A DNA stretch of 64,000 nt from Streptomyces sulphureus DSM 40104 (GTDB lineage: Bacteria > Actinomycetota > Actinomycetes > Streptomycetales > Streptomycetaceae). The stretch is from assembly GCF_000381025.1 (NCBI RefSeq), contig NZ_KB905817.1, positions 62,001 through 126,000 on the forward strand. The letters are read 5' to 3'. Of this stretch, positions 42,653 to 51,921 are shown piece by piece. The number at the start of each line of letters is the position of its first letter. Within the stretch, counting starts at the first letter, position 1. The notes below the pieces were generated by a model. That model searched no databases and was not told the DNA's origin. It worked only from the letters and a program-made list of their open reading frames with translations. Made by a program: the position numbers and the translations under genes.

Positions 42653-44239
42653 TCACCCCTCGGCGAACCTCGTCAGCACCTTCTCGACCCGCACCTTCGG
42701 CAGCGCGCGCCGGAAGGCCCGGTAGTAGGCGAGCTCCTCCTTGGAGCGGAGCGGGACGCCGGACTCCCGCCGTGCGGCGGTGAGTTCGTCGTCGTCGAGC
42801 TGTTCCTCCCAGTACGGCGTCAGCAGGCTTCCCGCGCCGCTGCCGGTGCCGAACTGCACCTTGCGCCGCCACAGCAGGCGGTCGGGGAGGTATCCCGCGA
42901 AGGCGCGGCGCAGGTGTGCCTTCTCCATGACGTCGTCGGGGTCCTCGCCCACCTGCTCCAGGGACTTCGTCGCGAGCGGCAGCGACATCGCGTGGGCGAT
43001 CACGTCGGAGTCGAGGAAGGGGACGCGCGCCTCCAGGCCGTGCGCCATCGTGACGCGGTCGCACCGTTGCAGGTTGAGGCCGTGCAACAGGCCGACGGTG
43101 CGCCGGAGTTCGACGTCGAGCGCCTCGGGGTCCGCGTGCTCGCGGTGGTAGTAGCCGTAGCCGGCGAAGAGTTCGTCGGCGCCCTCGCCCGTGAGGACCG
43201 CCTTGACGTGCCGGGCGGCGAGCTGCGAGAGGAACCAGTTGGGCACGGCGCTGCGGATCAGCCCGGCGTCGAAGTTCTCCACGCCGGCCACCACCTCGTC
43301 GAGCGCGGCCGTCGCGGACTCCGCGTCGAGGAGCGCCTCGTGGTGCTCGGTACCGAGGTGGGCGGCGGCTTCGCGGGCCGCGAGGAGGTCGGGCGAGTCG
43401 GGGGTGCCGACGGCGAACGTCTTCAACGTGCGGCCCTGCGCCGCGTACTCCTCGGCAGCGACGGCCGCGACGAGGCTGGAGTCGAGCCCGCCGGAGAGGA
43501 AGACGCCGACCTCCACGTCGGCCCGCAGGTGCCGCCGCACGGAGTCGGCGACCACCTCGTGCGTCGCCTTCTCCTGTACTCGCGCGCTCACCCCGTCCCA
43601 GACGTCGGCCGCCGCGCGCTCGGGCACGGGCTCCGCGAACCGGTGGAGACCGTCCTCGGGCGTCCACCAGTGCCCGGGCGGGAACATCTCGGCGTACGGC
43701 TGGACGTCGGCGTCGAACGCGCGGAGTTCGGAGGCGAAGTGGACGGCGTCGGGGGTGCGTGCCCAGAAGAGCGGCTTGATCCCGATCCGGTCGCGGGCCG
43801 CGAGGAACCGCCCGTCCGGGGTCGCGGCGCAGAGCGCCCACATGCCGCCGAGCCGGGCGAGTCCTGCGGCGCCCTCGGTGCGCAGGGCGACGAGCGCCGA
43901 CTCGGAGTCGGAGGTGGTCAGGTAGTGGTCGTCGCCGTAGCGGGCGCGGAGTTCGGGATCGTTGTAGATCTCGCCGTTGCAGACGAGCGTCCAGGCGGTC
44001 TCCGGCGCTTCCGGCCCGGTGAGCGGCTGGCGGCCGCCTTCGAGGTCGAGGAGGGAGAGCCGGCGGTGGCCGAGCCAGGAGGCGCCGACCCGACGCGCGT
44101 CGACGTCGTCGGGCCCGCGGTGCGCGAGCCGGTCGAGCATCCGGGCACCGCGCTCCTGCACGGCGCCCTGACCAGGACAGGGCTCGGCGTCGGAGGCTTC
44201 GGCGCTCCGCCGGGGATGGATTGCTGCGATGCCACACAT
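42653..44239 (-). CDS. asnB: Asparagine synthase (glutamine-hydrolysing)
   Basis: 528 aa. Cys2 (MCGIAA) is the glutaminase nucleophile; CNGEIYN and the SDSES segment belong to that domain. The synthetase domain has the PP-loop VFLSGGLDSS and LTGEGADELFAGYGYY. It makes asparagine from aspartate, glutamine and ATP. The length is close to E. coli AsnB. ATG at 44239. Divergent from an IclR regulator. Some actinobacterial relatives amidate secondary metabolites or cell wall, but no such context is seen. Confidence 0.9.
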   Translation of the reverse strand: MCGIAAIHPRRSAEASDAEPCPGQGAVQERGARMLDRLAHRGPDDVDARRVGASWLGHRRLSLLDLEGGRQPLTGPEAPETAWTLVCNGEIYNDPELRARYGDDHYLTTSDSESALVALRTEGAAGLARLGGMWALCAATPDGRFLAARDRIGIKPLFWARTPDAVHFASELRAFDADVQPYAEMFPPGHWWTPEDGLHRFAEPVPERAAADVWDGVSARVQEKATHEVVADSVRRHLRADVEVGVFLSGGLDSSLVAAVAAEEYAAQGRTLKTFAVGTPDSPDLLAAREAAAHLGTEHHEALLDAESATAALDEVVAGVENFDAGLIRSAVPNWFLSQLAARHVKAVLTGEGADELFAGYGYYHREHADPEALDVELRRTVGLLHGLNLQRCDRVTMAHGLEARVPFLDSDVIAHAMSLPLATKSLEQVGEDPDDVMEKAHLRRAFAGYLPDRLLWRRKVQFGTGSGAGSLLTPYWEEQLDDDELTAARRESGVPLRSKEELAYYRAFRRALPKVRVEKVLTRFAEG

Positions 44240-44341
44240 GTCTGCGACCGTACGAAGCGCGGGTGCCCATCGACCAACGCGAGTTGCTCCATACGCACGC
44301 CGCCTGCACCCTTGGGGCACCGAGGAAAGGCGGTCGGGACG

Positions 44342-45115
44342 ATGGCGGCTGAGTCGCTGAGCAGCGTGCAGCGGGCGCTCGACGTCCTGCGGGTCCTGGG
44401 CTCGGGACCCCAGGGCGTACAGGGCGTGGCGTCGGCGCTCGGTCGGGAGAAGACGCAGGTGTCGCGGACGCTGAAGGTGCTCGCCGACGCCGGTTTCGTC
44501 GAGCGGGACCCTTCGAGCCTGGAGTACCGGATCGGCTGGCAGGTCTTCGCGCTCGCCGGAGCCGCCGGCGGGGAGCGTCTCCGCCAGGAAGCCCCCGGCG
44601 TGCTGCGGCAGCTCGTGCAGAGCCTCCGCGAGCCCGCCTATCTGACGGTGCTCAGCGGCGCCAGCGCCGTGACCGTCCTCACCGAGCGGCCGGTGCGCGG
44701 CCTCCAGGCACACGAATGGATCGGCCGCGCGACACCGGTCAATTGCACCTCCTCGGGACGCGCGCTCCTGCTCGGCCTCGGCGACGACGAGGTGCGCGGC
44801 CTCCTCGGCGACGCCGCCCAGGCGGGCTCCGACGGCCGACTCCCCGGCACCGAGCAGGCCCCGCGCACGCTCCCCGCGCTGCTGGAGCGGCTGAGCGCGG
44901 AGCGCGCCGCCGGGTACGTCCTCGCAGCGGAGGAGTACGAACCGGGGCTCGTCGCCGTTGCCGCGCCAGTGCGCGACCACCGGGGCACGGTGACCGCGGC
45001 GCTCAACGTCTCCGCGCCCGTCTTCCGCCTCCCGCCCGAGGCCGTGCCCGGCGTGATCGACGAAGTCACGGGCGCGGCGCGGCAGTTGACGTCCGCCCTC
45101 GGCGGCCCTGCCTGA
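44342..45115 (+). CDS. IclR family transcriptional regulator
   Basis: 257 aa. N-terminal winged helix (VQRALDVLRVLGSGPQGVQG, then REKTQVSRTLKVLADAGFVE, residues 9-56) and C-terminal IclR ligand domain (VNCTSSGRALLLGL, LVAVAAPVRDHRG). It is divergent from asnB by about 100 bp, so control of asnB is possible. Ligand unknown. Confidence 0.9.
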   Translation: MAAESLSSVQRALDVLRVLGSGPQGVQGVASALGREKTQVSRTLKVLADAGFVERDPSSLEYRIGWQVFALAGAAGGERLRQEAPGVLRQLVQSLREPAYLTVLSGASAVTVLTERPVRGLQAHEWIGRATPVNCTSSGRALLLGLGDDEVRGLLGDAAQAGSDGRLPGTEQAPRTLPALLERLSAERAAGYVLAAEEYEPGLVAVAAPVRDHRGTVTAALNVSAPVFRLPPEAVPGVIDEVTGAARQLTSALGGPA

Positions 45116-45423
45116 CGTACGCGCATACGAGGAGAGTCCGCGCCCGTCCCTCATCTCGGCCTGGCGTCCGAGCCCGTGTCAACGCGACCTCCCCGAGGCT
45201 CACCCCTGGCGGCGGTTTGGCCGACGTTCCGTAGCGGCCCCCGCGCCTCGGCCCCACAGTGTTCTCGGGCCGCCCGGCATCCCGGGCCCCCGACCCGGTC
45301 GAGGCGATCCGGCCGCTCGATTCCGCTTCGACCCCCCTCCCGCTCCCAGGCTCATGTCCTGCGCGGTCGCCCGGGTCCAGTGCACGTAGTTCACCGATCA
45401 CTGTTCGCAGCAAGGGAGTTCGC
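45116..45423. other. Intergenic region, nothing recognised
   Basis: About 310 bp between the IclR gene and the inhibitor gene, both on the plus strand. It should carry the inhibitor promoter. Nothing else seen. Confidence 0.45.
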
Positions 45424-45849
45424 GTGTTCCACAACGCCAGGAAGTTCACCGTCCCCGCCGCTCTCGCGGCCGCAGCCATCGCGTTCACCGCCGTACCGGC
45501 CACCGCGGGTGCGCAGACAGCCCCTAGCAGGACCCAGGCGACGACCCAGCAGGAGCAGGCCGCCCCGGCAGCGCAGCGGACCGACCGCTGCGCACCGCGG
45601 TACGTCTGCCTCTACCGCGACCGGCACTTCACCCACAAGACGGCGCAGTTCAACCGTGTCACCGGGCGCTGGCAGCGGATCACGCCGCGCCAGTACTGGG
45701 TGCAGAACAACACCCGCCGCAACGCGGTCGAGTTCCTGCTCATCAACAACCAGCGCCGGTGCATCCCGCCGCACTTCAAGGGCAAGCTGGAGGTCAGGCA
45801 CCACCCGAAGGCCCTGCGCATCAGCCGCACCGCCCACTGCCCGCGCTAG
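45424..45849 (+). CDS. Secreted peptidase inhibitor family I36-like protein
   Basis: 141 aa. Sec signal peptide (FTVPAALAAAAIAFTAVPAT, cleavage probably after ATAGA near residue 30), a Gln/Ala-rich linker, then an I36-like domain: CAPRYVCLYRDRHFTHKTAQ and four cysteines in all. Inhibitors of this family (SMPI type) block metalloproteases outside the cell. GTG at 45424 follows AAGGGAG. A strong hairpin follows. Confidence 0.8.
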   Translation: MFHNARKFTVPAALAAAAIAFTAVPATAGAQTAPSRTQATTQQEQAAPAAQRTDRCAPRYVCLYRDRHFTHKTAQFNRVTGRWQRITPRQYWVQNNTRRNAVEFLLINNQRRCIPPHFKGKLEVRHHPKALRISRTAHCPR

Positions 45850-46463
45850 CACAACAGACCCACCGGTACATCCCTCGGGCCCGCGCTCAGCGGGCCCGAG
45901 GCTCGTGCCTGGTCACCGCCGCCCCGACGACGCAGACCAGGACGCCGCCGCGTCGCAGCGGCCGGGCCGGTCCTCGCGGCGTCAACTGCCCTGCCTCTCA
46001 GACTGGTTGGTTTCGATCCACGTTCGGGCGCGAAGGCCGGTGCGCCGGGAAGCTCATGCCCGCTGCGGCTCCGTAGCCACCCGAGGCCACGACTCGCGCA
46101 CACCGGCCCCGGAGGGCCGGAACCCGCAACCCCCACCGTCGACGGCCCCCGCCACTTCCGCCTCCCGACGACGCGAACTGCGCCGTCGTGCAACCCGGTT
46201 GCTGCGACGCGCCTCCCAACGTGAAGGCGGCCGCCACGGCGCCGGACAACGCAACCTCAGTGGTCCACCGCGCACCCGGCAGCCGCCCCTTCCGCGCGGA
46301 CGCGCACCTCCCGGCGGGCGCACCGTACCGAACGGCTGACACACCGGACGGGACTACGGGCGCCATGGTCGACGGCCCCACCCACGAGCCTCGACGGGCG
46401 GCGCGAACCGCCCGTCACGCGGGGCTGGTTGCTGGAGCTACGCGCGACCCGAGCACCCCAACG
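45850..46463. other. Intergenic region between convergent genes
   Basis: About 610 bp. Beyond the terminator at 45873-45901 I see no supported gene. Reading frames here are long but lack conserved sequence and have arginine/proline-rich composition typical of shadows. Confidence 0.5.
45873..45901 (+). terminator. Terminator after the I36 inhibitor
   Basis: A perfect 12-bp stem CCTCGGGCCCGC/GCGGGCCCGAGG with a 5-nt loop, 24 nt after the stop. Confidence 0.85.
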
Positions 46464-47171
46464 TCAGTGCTCCCGGGCGCTACCCGACCCCCCGGGCGAC
46501 GTCGCATGCGCGCCGTGCCCCGCGTCGGACGGCGCCCCGCCGGGGCCGTCGACGGTGCGCAGCAGGTGCGTCATCTCGTCGATCTCCGCCTTCTGCGCGT
46601 CGAGCATGCCCTGGGCGAGACGGCGCACCACCGGCTCCCCGGCGCGCTCGACGGCTCCCTCCGCCATGTGCACGCCCCCGCGGTGGTGGCTGATCATGCG
46701 CTTGAGGAAGAGGGTGTCGGCCTTCTCCCCCTCGGCGTCGAGGAGTTGGGCGAGTTCGGTGCGGCTGAGCATGCCGGGCATGAGGCGGCCGTCGCGGCGG
46801 TCGGCGTCGCTCGGTGGCGGCATGTCCATCCACGCCATGGGGTTCTTCGGGGAGGCGCTCCGCCCCCACAGGTCGAGCCAGCCGAGCATCATGCCGCGCT
46901 GCGTCGCCTGCGCCTGCGCGATGTCGTACGCGAGCGTGCGGAGGCGCTCGGAGGAGCCGTGGCGGTAGAGGTGGAACGACATCTCCACCGCCTGCTGGTG
47001 GTGGACGGACATGTCGCGTGCGAACCCCACGTCGGCCGAGTCCTCCGCGGGCACCGCGGCGCGCGCCGGTTCGCGCTCTGCCGCGGGTGCGCCGGCGGTG
47101 AGGAGCAGCGCGCCGAGGAGTGCGGCGAGGACGAGGCAGGGGCCCGCGGTGCGGAGGTTGCCCGCGGTCAC
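46464..47171 (-). CDS. DUF305 family exported protein
   Basis: 235 aa. An N-terminal hydrophobic signal (CLVLAALLGALLLTAGAPAA) is followed by two ferritin-like DUF305 halves, each with a double histidine: MSVHHQQAVEMS and MISHHRGGVHMAEGA. The His and Met content suggests metal, perhaps copper, binding outside the membrane. GTG at 47171 overlaps the previous stop as GTGA, so it is coupled to the DUF3105 gene. Confidence 0.85.
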   Translation of the reverse strand: MTAGNLRTAGPCLVLAALLGALLLTAGAPAAEREPARAAVPAEDSADVGFARDMSVHHQQAVEMSFHLYRHGSSERLRTLAYDIAQAQATQRGMMLGWLDLWGRSASPKNPMAWMDMPPPSDADRRDGRLMPGMLSRTELAQLLDAEGEKADTLFLKRMISHHRGGVHMAEGAVERAGEPVVRRLAQGMLDAQKAEIDEMTHLLRTVDGPGGAPSDAGHGAHATSPGGSGSAREH

Positions 47172-47824
47172 GGCGTCTTCCGTCCGCCGGTCGCCGGCGC
47201 TCCGGCCTCGGGCGTCTGCGGCCCCTGCGTGTACGCCTCGAGGAACTGCGCGGCCCGCTTGTCCGTGCCGCTGCGCAGGCTCAACTGGTGCCCCCAGGCG
47301 GTCAGTTTGAACGGGGCGCCCTGCTTCGGCACGGGGCTCATCATCCGGTAGGGCACGCCCTCCACCTGCTTGCGCAGGGCCCGGACACCGGAAGCCGGCG
47401 CGTCGGGCGCGTAGGTGACCCACACGGTGCCGTGCTCCAGCGAGTGGACGGCGTGCTCGTTGCGGAGCGGCCGGTCGTAGACGGCGCCGTCGGCGTTCTG
47501 CCACACGGGGTTGTGGGGGCCGCCGACGGGAGGCACGGGCCGGGCCGGATAGGCGATCCGCCCGCTGCGGTGCTCGCGACCGAGGCCCCGATAGACCTTC
47601 TCGCCGCGGATGTTGGCCGCGTCCGGGTCGATCCGCTCCGGTGCGGTGTCGGCGCCCCGCACCTGGTCGGCGGCGCTCGTCGTGGAGGCGACGGCGCCCG
47701 CCGCGAGGGCGACCACCACTGCGGGCACCGCGAGCCACGCCGCGCGCCGGCGCGTCCCCGGTGCGTATACGCCGGTGTGCTGGGGGTGTTGCGGGTCGCC
47801 TGCGCGCCTGCGCACTCGGAACAT
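47168..47824 (-). CDS. DUF3105 family membrane-anchored protein
   Basis: 218 aa. A single membrane segment (AAWLAVPAVVVALAAGAVAS, about residues 28-47) and an extracytoplasmic DUF3105 domain with PPVGGPHNPVWQNADGAVYD and NEHAVHSLEHGTVWVTYAP. ATG at 47824 follows GGAAAGG. Function unknown. Paired with DUF305 by a GTGA overlap. Confidence 0.85.
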   Translation of the reverse strand: MFRVRRRAGDPQHPQHTGVYAPGTRRRAAWLAVPAVVVALAAGAVASTTSAADQVRGADTAPERIDPDAANIRGEKVYRGLGREHRSGRIAYPARPVPPVGGPHNPVWQNADGAVYDRPLRNEHAVHSLEHGTVWVTYAPDAPASGVRALRKQVEGVPYRMMSPVPKQGAPFKLTAWGHQLSLRSGTDKRAAQFLEAYTQGPQTPEAGAPATGGRKTP

Positions 47825-48174
47825 GCCGGAACCTTTCCGTCCGCCGTACGTGTGCCCGCGCTCGGAGACCGGCGAGCAGCGGGCGGCACACGCTAGCGGA
47901 GAACCGTCCTGATTCGGCACAGAGAACACCCTTGCCACTCTTCCGGGCATATCTCGTCAACACCGCCATGACGGACGGGTGTTCACACCGAGAACCGCGG
48001 ACCACCGGGCACCGCGCCAACGGTTGCGCTACGACCTCCGAACCCACCGCGCCCACGGAATAACGGGAAAAACCAGGACACACACATAAGATCCCAGCCA
48101 GTTGCGCGCGCATCCGTCCAGCGCGGACCCGTGCCGCGCGCCTCTTCCGCCCCCCACTGAGAAGGGAGCCGAGC
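47825..48174. other. Divergent intergenic region
   Basis: 350 bp between the DUF3105 and first BCCT genes. It should hold both promoters. No gene recognised. Confidence 0.45.
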
Positions 48175-49914
48175 GTGGCCGCGCACCCCACGGGGAACCC
48201 GCCCGATCAACCCGCCGGCGAGACGGAGGCCGAGGAGGAGTCGGAGGGCCCCACGAGTTCGGTGGCGCACCGGGTCTTCTGGCCCTCCGCCGTGGTCATC
48301 CTGCTCTTCGTCCTCTATGCGGTGCTCTTCCCGAAGTCGGCCGCCTCGGCCGTGACGACGGTGCAGGACCACATCATCGGCTACCTCGGCTGGTACTACC
48401 AGGCGATCGTCTCGCTCTTCGTGATCTTCTCGATCTGGGTCGGCGTCAGCCGCTTCGGCGACATCAAGCTCGGCAGGGACGAGGACGAGCCGGAGTTCGG
48501 CCTCCTCTCCTGGCTCTCGATGCTCTTCGCGGCGGGCATGGGCATCGGCCTCGTCTTCTGGGGCGTCGCCGAACCGCTCACCTTCTACGACGACCCCAAG
48601 CCCGGCATCGGCGAAAGCTCCGCAGCACGCTCGGAGTTCGCGATGCGGCAGACGTTCCTGCACTGGGGCGTCCACCCCTGGGCGATCTACGCCGTCGTCG
48701 GCCTCGCCGTCGCCTACGCGGTCCACCGCAGGGGGCGCCCCGTCTCGATCCGGTGGACGCTGGAGCCGCTCATCGGGAACCGGGTCAAGAGCGGCTGGGG
48801 CGACCTCATCGACGTCATCGCCATCATCGGCACCCTCTTCGGCGTCGCCACCTCGCTCGGCCTCGGCGTGATGCAGATCTCCGCGGGGATGCAGTACAGC
48901 GGCTGGGTGGACAGCACGGGCGAGGGCCTGCAGGTGATCCTCATCATCGTGATCACGTTGATCGCGATCGGCTCCGTGGTCTCGGGGCTAGGACGCGGCA
49001 TCAAGCTGCTCTCCAACCTCAACATCGCCATCGCTGCACTACTCATGATCTTCGTGCTGGTGACGGGGCCCACGGAGTTCATCTTCAACACCCTCGTCCA
49101 GAGCATCGGCAACTACCTTCAGAACTTCCTCCAGATGAGCTTCGACACCGGCGTCAACCACGGGAGCGAAGGCACGGGGTGGGTGCGCCAGTGGACGCTC
49201 TTCTACTGGGGCTGGTGGATCTCCTGGTCCCCGTTCGTCGGCATCTTCATCGCACGCATCTCACGCGGCCGTACCGTGCGGGAGTTCATCGCGGGCGTGC
49301 TGCTGGTGCCGACCGTCGTCACCTTCGTCTGGTACTCCGCGCTCGGCGGCTCCGCGCTCTGGGAGGAGATCTTCGGGAGCGGCAACCTCACCGAGGGAGG
49401 CGTCAACACCGACACGGCGCTCTTCCAGCTCCTCCACAACCTTCCGTGGACCGGCTTCGTCTCGGGGGTCACGATCCTGCTGATCGTCCTCTTCTTCGTC
49501 ACCTCCTCGGACTCCGGCTCGTTCGTCGTCGACATGCTTGCCTCGGGCGGCGAACAGAACCCACCGATCTGGAGCCGGGTCTTCTGGTCGGTCGCGGAGG
49601 GCGCCGTCGCCATCGCGCTCCTCCTCGCCGGAGGCGCCGGCTCCGACTCGCTCACCACGCTCCAGACGACAGCGATCATCACGGCGCTGCCCTTCAGCGT
49701 CATCATGCTGATCACCTGCGTCGCGACGCTGCGCTGCCTGCGCGCCGAGCACCGCGCCTACGAGGCGGCCCGGCGCAGGGAGATGGCGCAGCGGCTCGTG
49801 CACCACACCGTCAACGCGCTGGAGGAGAACCGCCAGGACGAGGCCGCGGGTCGGACGCGGGCGTGGGGCGAGTACCCGCGCGGCTCCAGAAGGCTTCCCT
49901 GGCGCAGGCGTTGA
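48175..49914 (+). CDS. BCCT family transporter (glycine betaine/choline type)
   Basis: 579 aa with about twelve hydrophobic segments. The BCCT signature is present: GMGIGLVFWGVAEPLTFYD and the tryptophan box YWGWWISWSPFVGIFIARIS. It imports betaine, choline or carnitine with sodium or protons, usually for osmoprotection. A charged C-terminal tail may sense osmotic state, as in BetP. GTG at 48175 has GAAGGGAG upstream. It is the first of two tandem paralogues. Confidence 0.9.
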   Translation: MAAHPTGNPPDQPAGETEAEEESEGPTSSVAHRVFWPSAVVILLFVLYAVLFPKSAASAVTTVQDHIIGYLGWYYQAIVSLFVIFSIWVGVSRFGDIKLGRDEDEPEFGLLSWLSMLFAAGMGIGLVFWGVAEPLTFYDDPKPGIGESSAARSEFAMRQTFLHWGVHPWAIYAVVGLAVAYAVHRRGRPVSIRWTLEPLIGNRVKSGWGDLIDVIAIIGTLFGVATSLGLGVMQISAGMQYSGWVDSTGEGLQVILIIVITLIAIGSVVSGLGRGIKLLSNLNIAIAALLMIFVLVTGPTEFIFNTLVQSIGNYLQNFLQMSFDTGVNHGSEGTGWVRQWTLFYWGWWISWSPFVGIFIARISRGRTVREFIAGVLLVPTVVTFVWYSALGGSALWEEIFGSGNLTEGGVNTDTALFQLLHNLPWTGFVSGVTILLIVLFFVTSSDSGSFVVDMLASGGEQNPPIWSRVFWSVAEGAVAIALLLAGGAGSDSLTTLQTTAIITALPFSVIMLITCVATLRCLRAEHRAYEAARRREMAQRLVHHTVNALEENRQDEAAGRTRAWGEYPRGSRRLPWRRR

Positions 49915-50004
49915 CCGCACGGCTGCCGCATACACCTGCTCGAACCCGAGTACTACCGAGCGGCGGCAAAGACTACGTTTTCTCTTCGTTATGCATACGG
50001 GGCT

Positions 50005-50024
50005 GAGGCGCGGGCACGCGCCTC
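50005..50024 (+). terminator. Hairpin between the BCCT genes, first of two
   Basis: GAGGCGCG pairs with CGCGCCTC around GGCA. It lies about 90 nt after the first BCCT stop and is followed at once by a second hairpin. It may terminate the first gene or belong to the leader of the second. Confidence 0.5.
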
Positions 50025-50025
50025 G

Positions 50026-50048
50026 CCCGGGCCGTCCACGGGCCCGGG
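50026..50048 (+). terminator. Hairpin between the BCCT genes, second of two
   Basis: CCCGGGCC pairs with GGCCCGGG around 7 nt, ending 35 nt before the second BCCT start. With the previous hairpin it forms a structured block that could control read-through. Confidence 0.5.
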
Positions 50049-50083
50049 TGATGACCACAGCCCCAAACGCGAAGGGAACGAGT

Positions 50084-51850
50084 GTGGCTGCGCAACAGAC
50101 GGGGAAGACGCGGGAGGCCCCGCCGGAGGCCGATGAGAACCGACCATCCGGCGGTCCGAAGAAACGGGAGTCGTCGGTGGCCCCGTGGGTCTTCTGGCCC
50201 TCCGCGATCATCATCGTGGCCTTCGTGCTCTACGCGGTGATCTTCCAGGAGTCGGCCGCGAACCTGGTGACGTCGATCCAGGACAACATCGTGGGCGGGC
50301 TCAGTTGGTACTACATGGCCATCGTCTCGCTCTTCGTGATCTTCTCGCTCTGGGTGGGGATAGGCCGCTTCGGCGACATCAAGCTCGGCAAGGACCACGA
50401 GAAGGCCGAGTACAGCCTCCTCTCCTGGCTCTCGATGCTCTTCGCCGCCGGCATGGGCATCGGCCTCGTCTTCTGGGGCGTCGCCGAACCGCTCAACTTC
50501 TACGACGCACCCAAACCGGGCGTCGGTGAAAGCCCGGCCGACAGGGCCGAGTTCTCCATGGTGCAGACGTTCCTGCACTGGGGCATCCACCCGTGGGCGA
50601 TCTACGTCGTCGTCGGCCTCGCCGTCGCCTACGCGATCCACCGCAAGGGCCGCCCCGTCTCGATCCGCTGGGCGCTGGAGCCGGTCCTCGGCAACCGCGT
50701 CAAGGGCTGGCTCGGCAACGTCATCGACGTCATCGCCGTCGTCGGCACGCTCTTCGGCGTCGCCACCTCGCTCGGCTTCGGCGTGATGCAGATCTCCGCA
50801 GGACTCGACTTCTCCGGCTGGGTGGAGAACCCGGGCCAGGGCCTTCAAGTCGCCCTGATCATCGGCATCACGGTGCTCGCGACGATCTCCGTCGTCACGG
50901 GCATCGGCAAGGGCATCAAGTGGCTCTCCAACATCAACATGGGCCTCGCCGCCGCCCTGATGCTCTTCATCCTCGTCGCGGGGCCGACGCTCTTCATCTT
51001 CAGCGGCTTCATCCAGAACATCGGAGGCTACCTCCAGACCGTGCTCCAGATGAGCTTCGACACCGGCGCGAGCCAGGGCAGCGCCGGCACCGACTGGACC
51101 AAGGACTGGACGATCTTCTACTGGGGCTGGTGGATCTCCTGGTCCCCGTTCGTCGGCATCTTCATCGCACGCATCTCGCGCGGGCGCACCGTCCGCGAGT
51201 TCGTCTGCGGTGTGCTGCTCGTCCCGACGCTGCTCACCTTCTTCTGGTACAGCGTCCTGGGCGGTTCCGGCATCCACACCGAAGTGTTCGGCGAGGGCGG
51301 CCTCATCGGGGACGGCGTCAACGACGACACGGCGCTCTTCCAACTGCTGGAGACCCTGCCGGCCGCCGGGATCGTCATCGGCCTGACGATCCTGCTGATC
51401 GTCCTCTTCTTCGTCACCTCCTCGGACTCCGGCTCCTACGTCGTCGACATGCTCACCTCCGGCGGCGATCCCGATCCGCCGAGGTGGAGCCGCGTCTTCT
51501 GGTCGTGCGCCGAGGGCGCCGTGGCCATCGCGCTCCTCGTCGCGGGCGGCAAGGGGACCGATTCGCTCACCACGCTCCAGACGACGGCGATCATCATCGC
51601 CCTGCCGTTCAGCGTCGTGATGCTCTTCATGTGCGCGGCGACGATCAAGTCGCTGCGCCATGAGCGCCAGGCGTACCTCAAGGCACGCCAGGAGGCCGAG
51701 CAGGACCTCATGATCGACAAGGCGGTCTCCGCCATCGAGGAGAGCCTCGAGAACGGCACCCTGGAGACGCCGATCCCGGCGCAGCAGGACGGCGAGCAGG
51801 CGAACACCTCGCCCTCGACATCGCGTTCGCGCCAGGAGGACTCCCGGTAA
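50084..51850 (+). CDS. BCCT family transporter, tandem paralogue
   Basis: 588 aa, highly similar along its length to the product of 48175-49914 (AAGMGIGLVFWGVAEPLNFY, YWGWWISWSPFVGIFIARIS). GTG at 50084 is chosen because the region AAGGGAACGAGTGTGGCTGC parallels the first gene's start (GAAGGGAGCCGAGCGTGGCC). An in-frame ATG at 50051 lacks a ribosome binding site. The long charged tail ends LETPIPAQQDGEQANTSPS. Same predicted role; substrate or set-point may differ. Confidence 0.9.
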   Translation: MAAQQTGKTREAPPEADENRPSGGPKKRESSVAPWVFWPSAIIIVAFVLYAVIFQESAANLVTSIQDNIVGGLSWYYMAIVSLFVIFSLWVGIGRFGDIKLGKDHEKAEYSLLSWLSMLFAAGMGIGLVFWGVAEPLNFYDAPKPGVGESPADRAEFSMVQTFLHWGIHPWAIYVVVGLAVAYAIHRKGRPVSIRWALEPVLGNRVKGWLGNVIDVIAVVGTLFGVATSLGFGVMQISAGLDFSGWVENPGQGLQVALIIGITVLATISVVTGIGKGIKWLSNINMGLAAALMLFILVAGPTLFIFSGFIQNIGGYLQTVLQMSFDTGASQGSAGTDWTKDWTIFYWGWWISWSPFVGIFIARISRGRTVREFVCGVLLVPTLLTFFWYSVLGGSGIHTEVFGEGGLIGDGVNDDTALFQLLETLPAAGIVIGLTILLIVLFFVTSSDSGSYVVDMLTSGGDPDPPRWSRVFWSCAEGAVAIALLVAGGKGTDSLTTLQTTAIIIALPFSVVMLFMCAATIKSLRHERQAYLKARQEAEQDLMIDKAVSAIEESLENGTLETPIPAQQDGEQANTSPSTSRSRQEDSR

Positions 51851-51867
51851 CCGACCGCGGCAGCGGA

Positions 51868-51896
51868 AGCGGGGCGGGCTGCGTGCCCGCCCCGCT
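51868..51896 (+). terminator. Terminator after the second BCCT gene
   Basis: A perfect 12-bp stem AGCGGGGCGGGC/GCCCGCCCCGCT, 5-nt loop, followed by GTATGTG. It is between convergent genes. Confidence 0.85.
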
Positions 51897-51921
51897 GTAT
51901 GTGCGCTCCCGTCGTGCGCCC

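Noticed and set aside
42189..44309. Long frame overlapping the asparagine synthase gene
   Set aside because: Arginine/proline-rich shadow of asnB in another frame with no conserved motif.
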